Notes: generated from the sequence alone by a model not told the origin. 64,000 nt of DNA from an uncultured bacterium (GCA_943788505.1 CALSQR010000001.1:558001-622000); one strand, 5' to 3'; shown: positions 48,501 to 57,055, counted from the stretch's first letter. Numbers and translations are program-made.

Positions 48501-48990
48501 GTATTCCTGCCGCAACGGGGTGATATCGGAGCAGACGTGCACAAAAAGAGTGAATCGTTCCCACAAAAGCATCTTCGCTGCGCTCCAACGCTGCCTCAAT
48601 TCGCTGTGATTCTAGCAGCCACTCAGCCTTCACCTCACCAGAACTACTGTTAATCCTCTTTCCGATATCCTCACGCGCTTCCATTAAGCCTGCAAAAAAC
48701 CTTTCTTGAAGCTCTCCAGCCGCCTTCTTTGTAAACGTAATAGCGACGAGCTCATTGACAGGAATACCTGATCGAATGAGAGCAATCAACCGCTCAATGA
48801 GAGCCGTCGTTTTTCCAGAACCTGCGCCCGCACTCACAATGATATTAGATGTGAGATCAAGGTCTTTATCTAGAGACACGGGTACTGAAAGACCTCGTAT
48901 TCCTCGAATTATTCGACGGCCCGCTTCGTCAGGAGCGTCATCAAACGAAGGGGGAGTTTCCATTCCTGTCGTGTCGTTGTTCGTTTTCAT
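45580..48990 (-). CDS. addA: AddA/RecB-like helicase-nuclease (UvrD family with C-terminal PD-(D/E)XK nuclease)
   Basis: A 1,136-residue SF1 helicase-nuclease. Walker A is VSAGAGSGKTTALIERL (near residue 55); other helicase motifs are 'LVAITFTKKAAGELQERF', 'RVLVDEFQDTDPVQASLMF' (Walker B), 'LFVVGDDKQSVYRFRKADF' and 'VRIMTIHGAKGLQAKRVVLA'. The C-terminal nuclease has 'GTAWHTMFESL' and 'GIVDLAFRTD' with 'WTIVDYKSDAAD'. With AddB it would process double-strand ends for RecA loading. The start overlaps the addB stop as ATGA. The gene order addB-addA matches the classic arrangement. Confidence 0.93.
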   Translation of the reverse strand: MKTNNDTTGMETPPSFDDAPDEAGRRIIRGIRGLSVPVSLDKDLDLTSNIIVSAGAGSGKTTALIERLIALIRSGIPVNELVAITFTKKAAGELQERFFAGLMEAREDIGKRINSSSGEVKAEWLLESQRIEAALERSEDAFVGTIHSFCARLLRYHPVAAGIPPDFEQVDDADEQKLRKTFWNRSIRERTEEGDLDLALLREMEIPDEALFHLFDTCIKNAGVTFTQSGVERPEVVSVFVPIADCMKKIYPLLPQTGKPGPFQLAIERAWQLVQPVAVTTDLERIQVLEIIVSSLKTADPPTFNVTVRQWGKKASESGALAYALRDGEDDLCAGGALLEYVIDTVQPALKQWQHWLHDAALRFVTSLTDAYRDERLSLGWLTYDDLLREANRIVRDHERVREMLQQRFTRVLVDEFQDTDPVQASLMFNLCASSLNPDDWRKNDLLPGRLFVVGDDKQSVYRFRKADFQAFSAVCSALSEKGGRHLQLTANFRSDQRVCAWVNEAIKPLFDEDVAPYQANWQPLEPAKGTLHEGEAVRRVCVGKQAGRAPTTRTVAEARAIASIIHESVDGASGKAEVGYGDWLILVRGHSRVPAFLNILSEEGIPVALEGGKGDEVSDVISLVHNLLRCLVDPTDHVSLAATLTSLWFGVSDADLHAYRIAGGSWNAWLTIPVGNPDIPESMRNASLKLREWAEWTRLYAPLTLWEKILADSGIEGALRQRADGDVAVGMMEMIGELFSRLQGEGKDMPACVREIARYQSGERSLELFSDNVPFRDSVRIMTIHGAKGLQAKRVVLADVIAKKDHKPDRHIWRDGPALNGLAVVKSTVGQYSTRLLEPFGWVQAALEEKRYEQAEENRLIYVAATRAIEQLIVCTHAEEGKGTWDQLIPALVAAEVDSLEVLPTASDTLPGFRRRKRPTDWARENAEGDLLDRISALETSTWRVLRPSESEEGELEKAQSSYEGPKQSSRPDGRKVGTAWHTMFESLVAYRKKSVSETDVQDIVQAVLSSADSTVRSALQNVAEIGLLKFVESEVWQTLKNADRVLTEVPFTLQRDEEGEDVLYSGIVDLAFRTDDSWTIVDYKSDAADEKTLITRHASQIEAYVDAWMSLFDDQSCKGIIWSTALGRAIPVNH

Positions 48991-51857
48991 GACGTGATGG
49001 ATTTTTCCCGGAATGCCCAGCCTTCATAAGCGTCAGTTTCGGCAGGATCTGAATCCCTAAACTTCTCCCTGATCATATGCTTTCTCGCATTGAGATCGCC
49101 GCAAATAGCTTTAAAATCACACCATTGACATGTCGTATTCGGGTCAGGCGCTGGCATAAAGTGATTTGAAGCGACTCTTTTCAAAACACTATCAAGCAAG
49201 GGTTCAACTTGCTCCCGCGAAGGAGCCGCAACTTGACTCACCCAACCAGATCCCTTTCTGGATGTAAATACATACTCAGCCAAAGACACCTTTTTCCCGG
49301 TGGTTTCAGACGCTGCCCACGCATACAGTGCCCATTGGATTTTTTCATTCATCGATAAGAGCTTGTCCGGCACAAAACCATCCGGCTTGCTGGTTTTGAA
49401 ATCGATGATCACCCATGACCCATCATTGAGCTCATCAATTCGATCAATGCGCCCGGTTACCGTGATCTCTCCCTGATCGGACCGAAATCGAGCCGGTGGA
49501 GCGTCCGACGATTCATGATCGGAAAACGAAAACTCAGCATGCACTGGCTCACGCTCATCGGCAAGCTGTCTTTCTCGCCTGAAATACGTCCGGACCCCGT
49601 GAGCCAGAGACAGATATCGAGCATGCACCATAGCTTCAACATCGTCCCCTGAGCGAAGCGCCTGACGCTCTACAGCAGCCCTAAGATCGCGCAACATCTG
49701 CTCTTCGTCTGAAGAAGCGAACCCTGCCATTTTCTGAATTCGAGCACGGGTATGACGTTCAAACAACTCATGCAGAACATTGCCCTCCGAGGCAGCGTCC
49801 ATCCATTCCTCTTCGTTTTCGGCTCCAGCGCGAAGCTTAAGGACGCTACTTAGGAAATATCTATACGGGCAGGAGAGCATCACCTCAAGTCTGGAAGGCG
49901 ACATCCTCAATTCTATTAGCTGCTCTTCATCTGAGGAGCCGTTCTTATAGTGAGATGCAACCATTCCATCATATTCGGTCCACCCTGACTCATTTCGTTT
50001 GGCTTCTGCCTGTAAGCCACGCAAAACAGAGGGAAATGCCGGGGCTTCCACACGCCAAGGATCCCGACAAAATCGATCGGCCATGTCAATACCGCCCATA
50101 CGATGCTCGGCACGGATTTCCTTCATCTTCGCGATTTCGACTAAGGAGCTACCTGGAAAGAGAATGCGTTCATCAGCAACGTCCCATGCAGGCACCGAAC
50201 AAATCAATCGGTCTCCAAATCGCCGTTTTAGTTCGGCAACAAGGTGCCTTGCGGGTGTTGGATCACCATAGCCAGAAGGTATAGTCGATTCGTGTCCTAC
50301 AGGATGCGTGGATCGTTCCGAAGCGCTGGTCGATGAGGCTTGATCATCCAAACCCAGCACATAACATGTACTCCTGGGACCATAGCCCGCCTCAGACAAG
50401 GCGGTAACGTGTAAACCAGATCCATCGTCACGGATGATCCGCCGATGGCTCGATAGCTGATCCAAAATCGATCCGGCTAACCACGTTGATTCCACCGGAA
50501 GAAAATCGCTCTCTAGTAATGGTTCTAGCGCCTTCTCTAGATTCGACCTGTCTTTATTTCCCTCCAGACTTTTGACCCCTGCTAGACGCAATAGGCTCCA
50601 GATGCGCTCCACGAAAGTTGATGGGGACGTTACGCTATCAGGTAATCTCTCTCTAATTGACATAAACCATTTCAAGAGCCTATCGACGTCCTCCCTGCTC
50701 ACGCGATCCCGTGCCGCTCCCTCAAGGAGGATTGATCTAAGATCCGGATTTGATAGGGCTGCCGGCGTAAGCCTGAATACGGAGAGCAATCGTGCTATTT
50801 CCAACGGATCAAGCAACTGATCACGTCTGGATGCTGAAGCGCGGGTATCCTGCTGAACCTCAATCGGATTGAAGACCGTGCCACTTCGCAATAAATCCTG
50901 GAGTTCCTCGACCTTATATCCAGAAGCAACCCATGACAAAAACCCTCTAAGAGCTATATCTACCGGATGAATCGTTCCATCCTCGTTGCCACTTGATGTC
51001 AACGGAATCGATAATCTGCGACAGGCCGCCTCGATGTGGGGCCTATATAAGTCATTAGACGAGACAGCCAATTCGACATCATCAAACGATTCGCACCGTG
51101 TCAGGATATCCGAAAAAACGGACCACACTTCCTCTCGCCTGGTTGCTGCCTGAATGACACGAACGTTGGAGCCAGTGTCCAAGGAGACCTTTGGTACCGT
51201 CCAATCAGTGAATACGCTTCCAGCCTGCAATGGCTCATTAAAGCCTGGGGCTGATTGATCACCCAATAAAATGCTTACGCGAGCCCCATTGGACAGGCCA
51301 ACCAAGAGGTCTTTTTGTGCAGGAAGCAATTGCACATTCCTACATACTACCAGTCCTTCAAGATGACGGGCTTCGCAGAACTCCTCAACCTGTTCAACAG
51401 CCACTCTATGGACATCGGCCATGTCCAATCTACCCGTTCCATTCAGATAGTGTTCGTACGCTCCAAAAAGCTCTGCATATACCTCCTGACTTGGATTTCG
51501 CTGGCGTTTTGCAGCCCATGATGCGTCGCGCCCTGCAAGCCGATCTGCTTGGATTGACTGCACGAGCGTAGAAAGAGAGGAAGAGAATAACCGGCCCTCT
51601 GGGTTTGAGGTTGTCCGCAAAGCCGATGCTAAGACGACTTCAAGTTGCCAGGATGAGACAAGTCGCGCTGCCTGCCAGGGCTGCATGGCTCGCCAAACGT
51701 GCAAGGCTAAACCTGCAACAGATACCGCCTCCACATTTACGAGAGAGCGCCCAACCCGTGCAGCAGCAGTTTTTAGGGCAACTGCCATTTGTGCAGATGG
51801 TGCAACAATCAACTTTAAGCCGGATGGATCGGCGCAAGCTTCAAGACCAGACAACAA
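48987..51857 (-). CDS. addB: AddB-like PD-(D/E)XK nuclease subunit
   Basis: About 956 residues. The C-terminal nuclease is clear: 'MSPSRLEVMLSCPYRYFLSS', 'EGNVLHELFERH', 'VTGRIDRIDELNDGSWVIID' and then FKTSKPDG. Four cysteines expected to hold an Fe-S cluster are present (the Cys of CPYR, and CQWCDFKAIC). The N-terminal helicase-like part lacks a visible GKT Walker A ('LIVAPSAQMAVALKTAAARV'), as in RexB-type partners. No in-frame ATG exists near the N-terminus: the listed start is a TTG at 51857. The frame stays open upstream to a TAA at 51906-51908, reading 'HPSSYLHRQLL', so a slightly earlier non-ATG start is possible. Confidence 0.85.
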   Translation of the reverse strand: MLSGLEACADPSGLKLIVAPSAQMAVALKTAAARVGRSLVNVEAVSVAGLALHVWRAMQPWQAARLVSSWQLEVVLASALRTTSNPEGRLFSSSLSTLVQSIQADRLAGRDASWAAKRQRNPSQEVYAELFGAYEHYLNGTGRLDMADVHRVAVEQVEEFCEARHLEGLVVCRNVQLLPAQKDLLVGLSNGARVSILLGDQSAPGFNEPLQAGSVFTDWTVPKVSLDTGSNVRVIQAATRREEVWSVFSDILTRCESFDDVELAVSSNDLYRPHIEAACRRLSIPLTSSGNEDGTIHPVDIALRGFLSWVASGYKVEELQDLLRSGTVFNPIEVQQDTRASASRRDQLLDPLEIARLLSVFRLTPAALSNPDLRSILLEGAARDRVSREDVDRLLKWFMSIRERLPDSVTSPSTFVERIWSLLRLAGVKSLEGNKDRSNLEKALEPLLESDFLPVESTWLAGSILDQLSSHRRIIRDDGSGLHVTALSEAGYGPRSTCYVLGLDDQASSTSASERSTHPVGHESTIPSGYGDPTPARHLVAELKRRFGDRLICSVPAWDVADERILFPGSSLVEIAKMKEIRAEHRMGGIDMADRFCRDPWRVEAPAFPSVLRGLQAEAKRNESGWTEYDGMVASHYKNGSSDEEQLIELRMSPSRLEVMLSCPYRYFLSSVLKLRAGAENEEEWMDAASEGNVLHELFERHTRARIQKMAGFASSDEEQMLRDLRAAVERQALRSGDDVEAMVHARYLSLAHGVRTYFRRERQLADEREPVHAEFSFSDHESSDAPPARFRSDQGEITVTGRIDRIDELNDGSWVIIDFKTSKPDGFVPDKLLSMNEKIQWALYAWAASETTGKKVSLAEYVFTSRKGSGWVSQVAAPSREQVEPLLDSVLKRVASNHFMPAPDPNTTCQWCDFKAICGDLNARKHMIREKFRDSDPAETDAYEGWAFREKSITS

Positions 51858-51940
51858 CTGCCTGTGTAGATATGAGGAGGGATGCTTGATGAGTCGTAAG
51901 TTAGGTTAAGCGAAATATTGGTCGCGATTGGATTATACGA

Positions 51941-51977
51941 AACAGGGGGTGACACCAGATTGTCACAGGGGTCCCCT
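51941..51977. promoter_or_regulatory. Candidate operator shared with the recA upstream region (copy B)
   Basis: The element reads G-run, GGTGACACC, four bases, TGTCA, one base, AGG. The half-sites TGACA and TGTCA form an inverted repeat with a 6-nt spacer. It matches copy A near 11526-11547 at 17 of 22 ungapped positions. A further palindrome AGGGG-T-CCCCT (51967-51977) overlaps its end. It lies ~85-120 nt upstream of addB and ~105-140 nt upstream of the DEDD exonuclease ATG, so it could control both divergent units. Confidence 0.5.
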
Positions 51978-52080
51978 ACCTTTCAATTGCCCGCGCGATA
52001 ACAAAGGAGTTCCTCTCCAAACACTTCGGCCGATTAGGGTCCGGAGCCCATTAGAAGAAACAGAACTGCAGCGAGATTCC

Positions 52081-52917
52081 ATGAGCAAAATAATGATCGC
52101 CTTCGATGTCGAGACAACCGGTCGCAATCCGGATACTGACCAGATTGTCGAGTTGTCGATGTGTCTGTACGAAGGAGGCACGGAAGAGTCATACTATCAG
52201 CTTTTCAAGCCGGAAGTACCCATTGCAAAAGGAGCCCAGGCCGTTCATGGGATTAGTATGGAAGACCTCGCCCATGAACCGACATTCGCTGAGGTTGCGG
52301 ATGAGGTTGAGGCGTTTCTCGCTCGAGCAGACGTTATTGTAGGGTATAACGTACGGTTTGATATCCGATGTGTCGAGAAGGAATTTGAACGGATCGGGCG
52401 AACGATCGATTTGTCATCTAGGCTAGTGGTAGACCCATACAGAATATGGCAATCGCTAGAGCCTCGTAGCCTTACCGATGCCTACAAGCGCTTTGTTGGG
52501 GGCGAATTCGAAGATGCCCACTCTGCCGAGGCTGATGTTCAGGCAGCGGTTGATGTACTTCGCGGGATACGACGCACGTTTAATCTGGAAGAAACATCGT
52601 GGGAAGAGCTCGCCAAGATGACCAACCCGGAAAAAGAATATTGGGTTGGACCAACAAATCATTTTACCTGGTCGGTCGGTGAAATTGTTTTCAGCTTCGG
52701 TAAATACAACGGCCGTCCACTGTTCGAAGTGAAGGATCGTGAGGCTAGCTATCTACAATGGGTGGAACGGTCTGACTTCCCTGCTCATGTCAAAAGCTTG
52801 TGCAAAGGGGCCCTTTCCGGCATATCAGAAGAAGACTTCAACAAACGCATCCTTGAGCACTATGGATCACCTCCTCCGGACGGGCTGGGCATTGTTTCAG
52901 AAGAGCCCGAGGGCTAG
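52081..52917 (+). CDS. DEDD-family 3'-5' exonuclease (DnaQ/epsilon-like)
   Basis: A 278-residue exonuclease-fold protein. The start is the ATG at 52081 (MSKIMIAFDVETTG); the frame is open upstream only via a TTG and overlaps the putative operator. ExoI is 'FDVETTGRNPDTDQIVELSM' (Asp, Glu). ExoII is in 'VIVGYNVRFDIRCVEKEF' (Asp) and ExoIII in 'FEDAHSAEADVQAAVDVLRG' (His, Asp). Residues ~200-260 ('FSFGKYNGRPLFEVKDREAS', 'YLQWVERSDFPAHVKSLCKG') are a small C-terminal domain like the one in some predicted RNase T/DnaQ proteins (DUF3820-like). It is divergent from addBA-rmuC and suits DNA repair or proofreading. Confidence 0.92.
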   Translation: MSKIMIAFDVETTGRNPDTDQIVELSMCLYEGGTEESYYQLFKPEVPIAKGAQAVHGISMEDLAHEPTFAEVADEVEAFLARADVIVGYNVRFDIRCVEKEFERIGRTIDLSSRLVVDPYRIWQSLEPRSLTDAYKRFVGGEFEDAHSAEADVQAAVDVLRGIRRTFNLEETSWEELAKMTNPEKEYWVGPTNHFTWSVGEIVFSFGKYNGRPLFEVKDREASYLQWVERSDFPAHVKSLCKGALSGISEEDFNKRILEHYGSPPPDGLGIVSEEPEG

Positions 52918-53035
52918 AGATCTAGGCAAATTCACTATGCAAGGAGCCCGAGTCATGCCGCTAGTAATTGCACATTCAGATCGAAACGCCGATTATTTGC
53001 GATAAGAATACCCCTCACACCATTCCATACCCATT

Positions 53036-53452
53036 ATGTACTCTGACATTAATTATTGGGCGGTCCTAGTTGCCAGTTTGATTCCAATGGCTACAGGAGC
53101 CCTATGGTACGGCCCTCTTTTCGGCCAGAAATGGATGGATTTGATCGGCAAAACCGAGGAAGAGCTTCGTGCGGGGTTCAATCCCACGAAGTCGTATGGT
53201 GTTACATGGGTATTCGCCCTTCTTATGGCTCTGGTTTTGGCCCATGTTTCAGGGGCTTGGTACGATGCCTATCAGGTTGAGGGTGTGATGTCAGGTATCC
53301 AAACAGGATTCTGGATTTGGCTAGGCTTCGTCCTCACCATCGGATGGCAACGTGTTGCGTTTGAAGGCACCGACCTGATGCTTTGGATGCTTAATTCGCT
53401 CTATAACCTTGTCACGCTCATGGCGATGGGAGCTCTGATCGGCGGATGGTAG
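53036..53452 (+). CDS. DUF1761 family membrane protein
   Basis: A 138-residue protein with four hydrophobic segments (about 7-25, 55-75, 88-108 and 115-137). The pattern 'PMATGALWYGPLFGQKWMDL' and 'SYGVTWVFALLMALVLAHVS' is typical of DUF1761, an inner-membrane family of unknown function. Start ATG at 53036; monocistronic appearance. Confidence 0.88.
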   Translation: MYSDINYWAVLVASLIPMATGALWYGPLFGQKWMDLIGKTEEELRAGFNPTKSYGVTWVFALLMALVLAHVSGAWYDAYQVEGVMSGIQTGFWIWLGFVLTIGWQRVAFEGTDLMLWMLNSLYNLVTLMAMGALIGGW

Positions 53453-53567
53453 GTTGATTTGAGTTGTGCGTCTTCGTTCATCTATGGCTCTTGGTACCTG
53501 ATTTGTAACCCTAGAGCCTCTCTTCACGTACGCCGCTAGAACCGTTTCAATTTAACCAATCAATGCC

Positions 53568-53774
53568 ATGGCCAGCGAATACAAAACCGCCATTTACACC
53601 CACGAACAGGTGGAGAATGCTCGTACTAAAGGTCAACTGGTTGGATGGGTCCAAGGTGGATTGGCCGTAGGGGGACTACTGTTCCTATTGCAATTTATTG
53701 GGTGGATTCCGCTCATCGGAGTTGCTGGCCTAGTTTTGTTTGCCGGATATCGATTCACGCAGCGAAAAAAGTGA
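53568..53774 (+). CDS. Small membrane protein (68 aa)
   Basis: A 68-residue protein with two hydrophobic stretches ('LVGWVQGGLAVGGLLFLLQF', 'IPLIGVAGLVLFAGYRF') and a basic end (TQRKK). The sequence looks protein-like and has an ATG at 53568. I do not recognise a family. It stands alone between DUF1761 and the dehydrogenase genes. Confidence 0.6.
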   Translation: MASEYKTAIYTHEQVENARTKGQLVGWVQGGLAVGGLLFLLQFIGWIPLIGVAGLVLFAGYRFTQRKK

Positions 53775-53873
53775 ATTGTCAGGCCAGAAATGAAGGACGC
53801 CGTAAAAAATGATTGATCGGGTTGGATGATCGAGCATTGGTCCATTACCTTCGGTTAACCATTTCCCCAGCCA

Positions 53874-54419
53874 ATGGATCGACGTACCGCCTTGTCTCGC
53901 ATAACGCTACTCTTCGGAGCCGCAGCGTCTGCCTCTACCGTTTCCGCCATTCTCGCTGGCTGTTCCACCCCTTCTGTAGATGGCTTTTCTCCCCGGGTGC
54001 TCTCCTCCAGTGAATTAGATTTGCTCGGGCGATTATCAAATCTGGTGATTCCCGATACAGACACTCCAGGTGCACTGGCCGCTGGCGTCCCCCGATTTAT
54101 CGACACCTTGCTTGCCGAGTATTTACTCGATACAGATGCCCAATCATTCAAACAGAATCTAGCGACTTTTGCCGAAAGTACGGGTGCCTCCTCCCTCTCG
54201 GATAATGAGCTTCTTGCGTTGGTCACAAATCTTGATGAGCGGACATATTCTGGAAGCGACGACACCCAAAAGCCTTTCTGGGGCGATCTAAAAATGTGGA
54301 CTGTTTTCGGTTACTATACATCTGAAATCGGCATGACGCAGGAATTGCGTCTTCGGCCTTATGTGAAGGCTCGCATGGATATGCCACGTGCAGAAATCGA
54401 TCGAACCTGGTCCAACTGA
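53874..54419 (+). CDS. Gluconate 2-dehydrogenase subunit 3-family protein (Tat/lipoprotein signal)
   Basis: A 181-residue exported subunit. The N-terminus combines an RR (MDRRTALSRITLLFGAAAS) with a lipobox-like LAGC at Cys30, suggesting Tat-dependent export and possible lipid anchoring. Family features are 'LLGRLSNLVIPDTDTPGALA', 'RFIDTLLAEYL' and the C-terminal 'MTQELRLRPYVKARMDM'. Subunit 3 usually assists export of the flavin subunit, which is encoded 18 nt downstream. No cytochrome c subunit is adjacent. Confidence 0.88.
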   Translation: MDRRTALSRITLLFGAAASASTVSAILAGCSTPSVDGFSPRVLSSSELDLLGRLSNLVIPDTDTPGALAAGVPRFIDTLLAEYLLDTDAQSFKQNLATFAESTGASSLSDNELLALVTNLDERTYSGSDDTQKPFWGDLKMWTVFGYYTSEIGMTQELRLRPYVKARMDMPRAEIDRTWSN

Positions 54420-54437
54420 CGCCAATTCAGCACCTTT

Positions 54438-56138
54438 ATGACGTATCTCGCAAAAAACGAATTTGACGCCATTGTGGTCGGCTCTGGCATGGCAGGAGGC
54501 ATGGCTGCCAAAGAATTATGTGAGCGTGGCCTGAAAACGCTAGTTCTTGATCGAGGTGGTGCCTTTGAACATGCTGAAAGCTTCGTTACGGAGCACAAGC
54601 AGGCATATGAGCTTCCCCGCCACGGCCGGGTGCCGCTCAAGGAGCAGCAGGATGACTACGAGGTCCAGAGTAAAGTGTACCTGTTCGATGAAGCAACCAA
54701 GCACCTGTTCGTCAAAGACAGTGAGCAACCTTATATCCAAGAAAAGCCATACGACTGGATTCGGGCCAATCAGGTAGGCGGTCGCAGCTTAATGTGGGCT
54801 CGACAGACGTATCGGTGGGGACCGCAGGACTTTCTAGCCAATCTAGAAGATGGCCATGGCGTTGACTGGCCCATTCGTTACGAGGACATCGCCCCCTGGT
54901 ATGACTATGCGGAACGATTCATGGGAATCTCGGGACAGGCCGAAGACCTGCACCAGTTGCCGGATGGTCAGTTTCTCCCCCCGATGGAGATGACGGCAGT
55001 AGAGAAGCACATGAAACAGCAGGTCGAGGCCGCTTTCCCTGATCGCTGTATGACCATCGGTCGGTGCGCCGTCCTAACCGAGGTACACAATGGTCGGGCT
55101 GCTTGCCATTATTGCGGCACGTGCGAAAGAGGCTGTACAACGAAATCGTATTTCTCTTCAGTGTCCGTGGCACTGCCTGCAGCGGCTGCAACAGGCAACA
55201 TGACGCTCATCCCAAATTCAATCGTGCACAGCGTCATTCATGATCCACAAACAGATCGTGCAACAGGGGTTCGGGTGATCGATGCAAATACGGGGGAGAT
55301 GGTTGAGTACTACAGCAAATTAGTCTTCCTAGCAGCTTCGTGCCTTGGCACAACTCAAATTATGCTGAACTCGAAGGATTCGAGGTATCCTGACGGTATC
55401 GCTAATTCAAGCGGCACGTTGGGGCATTACTTGGGCGATCACCACATGGGAATTAACGCATCTGGAGTCGCCGAAGGATTCGATGATCGATTTTATAACG
55501 CCACCAGACCAAACGGCATCTATATCCCTCGATTTAGAAATCTAGATGCCAGGTCCATGCGATCAGACTACGTTCGTGGATTTGCCTATCAAGGATCAAG
55601 TTGGCGAGCCGGGCCTCAACGAGGCGGATTTGAAGCGGGTATCGGCGAAGACTTTAAGCAGAGTCTGCGTGATCCTGGACCGTGGGAAATGCAGCTTTGG
55701 GGATATGGCGAAACGCTCCCGCGATATGAAAACCATTGCCGGCTTTCGGAAACGGAAACAGATAAATGGGGCATTCCTCAACTCATTGTGAGCGCTGATT
55801 GGGGCGAGAATGAGCTGGCGATGCGCAAGGATTGTGCTGAAAGTGCTCAGGAGATGATGGAGACTGCTGGATTCAAGGATATTCGAGTAACTGACGACAT
55901 CGAAAATAATCCTCAAGGTCTGGCAATCCACGAAATGGGCACGGCGCGAATGGGTAGAGACCCCAAAACATCCGTCTTGAATGCCTTCAACCAGTCCCAC
56001 GACATACCCAATCTGTTTGTGACGGACGGCGCATGCATGACAAGTACGGCCGTGCAGAACCCGTCGGTTACCTACATCGCGCTAACGGCAAGGGCAGTTG
56101 ACTACGCCGTAAACGCGCTAAAACGAGGCGACATCTAG
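54438..56138 (+). CDS. GMC-family FAD oxidoreductase
   Basis: A 566-residue FAD-dependent dehydrogenase. The FAD-binding motif is 'AIVVGSGMAGGMAAKELCER' (residues ~12-30). 'QVGGRSLMWARQTYRWGPQD' and the C-terminal 'NPSVTYIALTARAVDYAVNA' are GMC-like; the catalytic His region is 'LAIHEMGTARMGRDPKTSVL'. A Cys-rich segment 'CHYCGTCERGCTTKSY' (residues ~220-236) is present, seen in a subgroup of bacterial GMC enzymes. With subunit 3 it resembles gluconate/fructose-dehydrogenase-type oxidases of sugars or alcohols. No Tat signal is on this subunit, so it would be exported as a complex with its partner. Substrate unknown. Confidence 0.93.
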   Translation: MTYLAKNEFDAIVVGSGMAGGMAAKELCERGLKTLVLDRGGAFEHAESFVTEHKQAYELPRHGRVPLKEQQDDYEVQSKVYLFDEATKHLFVKDSEQPYIQEKPYDWIRANQVGGRSLMWARQTYRWGPQDFLANLEDGHGVDWPIRYEDIAPWYDYAERFMGISGQAEDLHQLPDGQFLPPMEMTAVEKHMKQQVEAAFPDRCMTIGRCAVLTEVHNGRAACHYCGTCERGCTTKSYFSSVSVALPAAAATGNMTLIPNSIVHSVIHDPQTDRATGVRVIDANTGEMVEYYSKLVFLAASCLGTTQIMLNSKDSRYPDGIANSSGTLGHYLGDHHMGINASGVAEGFDDRFYNATRPNGIYIPRFRNLDARSMRSDYVRGFAYQGSSWRAGPQRGGFEAGIGEDFKQSLRDPGPWEMQLWGYGETLPRYENHCRLSETETDKWGIPQLIVSADWGENELAMRKDCAESAQEMMETAGFKDIRVTDDIENNPQGLAIHEMGTARMGRDPKTSVLNAFNQSHDIPNLFVTDGACMTSTAVQNPSVTYIALTARAVDYAVNALKRGDI

Positions 56139-56215
56139 TTTTATAGCCACATCAGCCATTGGTACCCTCGAGATAGACCGTTTCGGTGTACCGATATGCA
56201 GCGAAACTGCCTGTA

Positions 56216-56965
56216 TCAGACTATGATTCTGTACGCCAAAAGGACAATAGCTGTAAGAATAATGACACCTAAGACTCGTTGAATCGTTCGAGCAGCCCAT
56301 TTTGAGGATCCAAAAAATGATCCTGCCAAACCGCCAACGAATACGGTCGCTGCCAGCGGCAGCATGAGCTCCCAAGGCAACTCATCAAACCGAGCCCTCG
56401 CCATCAATCCCGATATAGAGTTGATCAGGATAAAGGCAGCTCCCGTTGCGGCGGCTTCTCTGGCCGTACCAATTCCTGTTAGCAAAATGAGGGGTACCAA
56501 ATAAATTCCGCCACCGATTCCGACGACGCTAGCGACAAATCCTAACAAAGCACCCGAAACAACGGACAGCCCAATCCTGAATCCCTTTGAGGACGGAAGC
56601 TTAAGAATGGGGTCTTTCCACAAATAAATCCGCGCAGCCACTGCGATCAAAGAAAGAAGCAGCACGATTTGAAACGTGTTTTCCTCAAGGTGCAGACTGC
56701 CTCCGAAAAAGGCCATGGGAATAGATGAGAAAACAAACGGCAGCAGGATACCTGCTTTCAAATGACCTTTTCTGGCAAATTGTACCGTAGCTGAAGCCGT
56801 AACAACGGTATTTAGCGTAAGTGACAGCGTCGGAATCAGGACAAATGACAATCCCAGGATCGTAAACAAGGACGTATACGAGGAGCCCCCACCTAGGCCG
56901 ACTGAGGAGTAGGCAAAGGAAATGAGCAATACGGCAGGAAGCAGAATGTAAAGGCTTGATTCCAA
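56216..56965 (-). CDS. TauE/SafE-family sulfite/anion exporter-like permease
   Basis: A 249-residue protein with about eight hydrophobic helices. 'VGLGGGSSYTSLFTILGL' near the N-terminus and 'GFVASVVGIGGGIYLVPLIL' in the second half are the two GxGGG-type repeats of TauE/SafE. The family transports sulfite, sulfoacetate or related anions, or is uncharacterised. The frame starts with a TTG at 56965; no in-frame ATG is nearby. The gene converges with the GMC gene and is divergent from the S1/P1 nuclease gene (90 nt). Confidence 0.85.
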   Translation of the reverse strand: MESSLYILLPAVLLISFAYSSVGLGGGSSYTSLFTILGLSFVLIPTLSLTLNTVVTASATVQFARKGHLKAGILLPFVFSSIPMAFFGGSLHLEENTFQIVLLLSLIAVAARIYLWKDPILKLPSSKGFRIGLSVVSGALLGFVASVVGIGGGIYLVPLILLTGIGTAREAAATGAAFILINSISGLMARARFDELPWELMLPLAATVFVGGLAGSFFGSSKWAARTIQRVLGVIILTAIVLLAYRIIV

Positions 56966-57055
56966 TGGATCGAAACAAACAGAAAGGAAGTTTAATTGCG
57001 GCTGAAGATACTACTACCCATATTCCTTCGCGTCGTCCACTCATATCGCTAGCAA

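Noticed and set aside
51882-51909. Mini open frames behind an AGGAGG on the plus strand near addB
   Set aside because: Only 5-6 codons, about 170 nt from the next gene, with no sign of a leader-peptide function; kept only as a note under the addB start finding.
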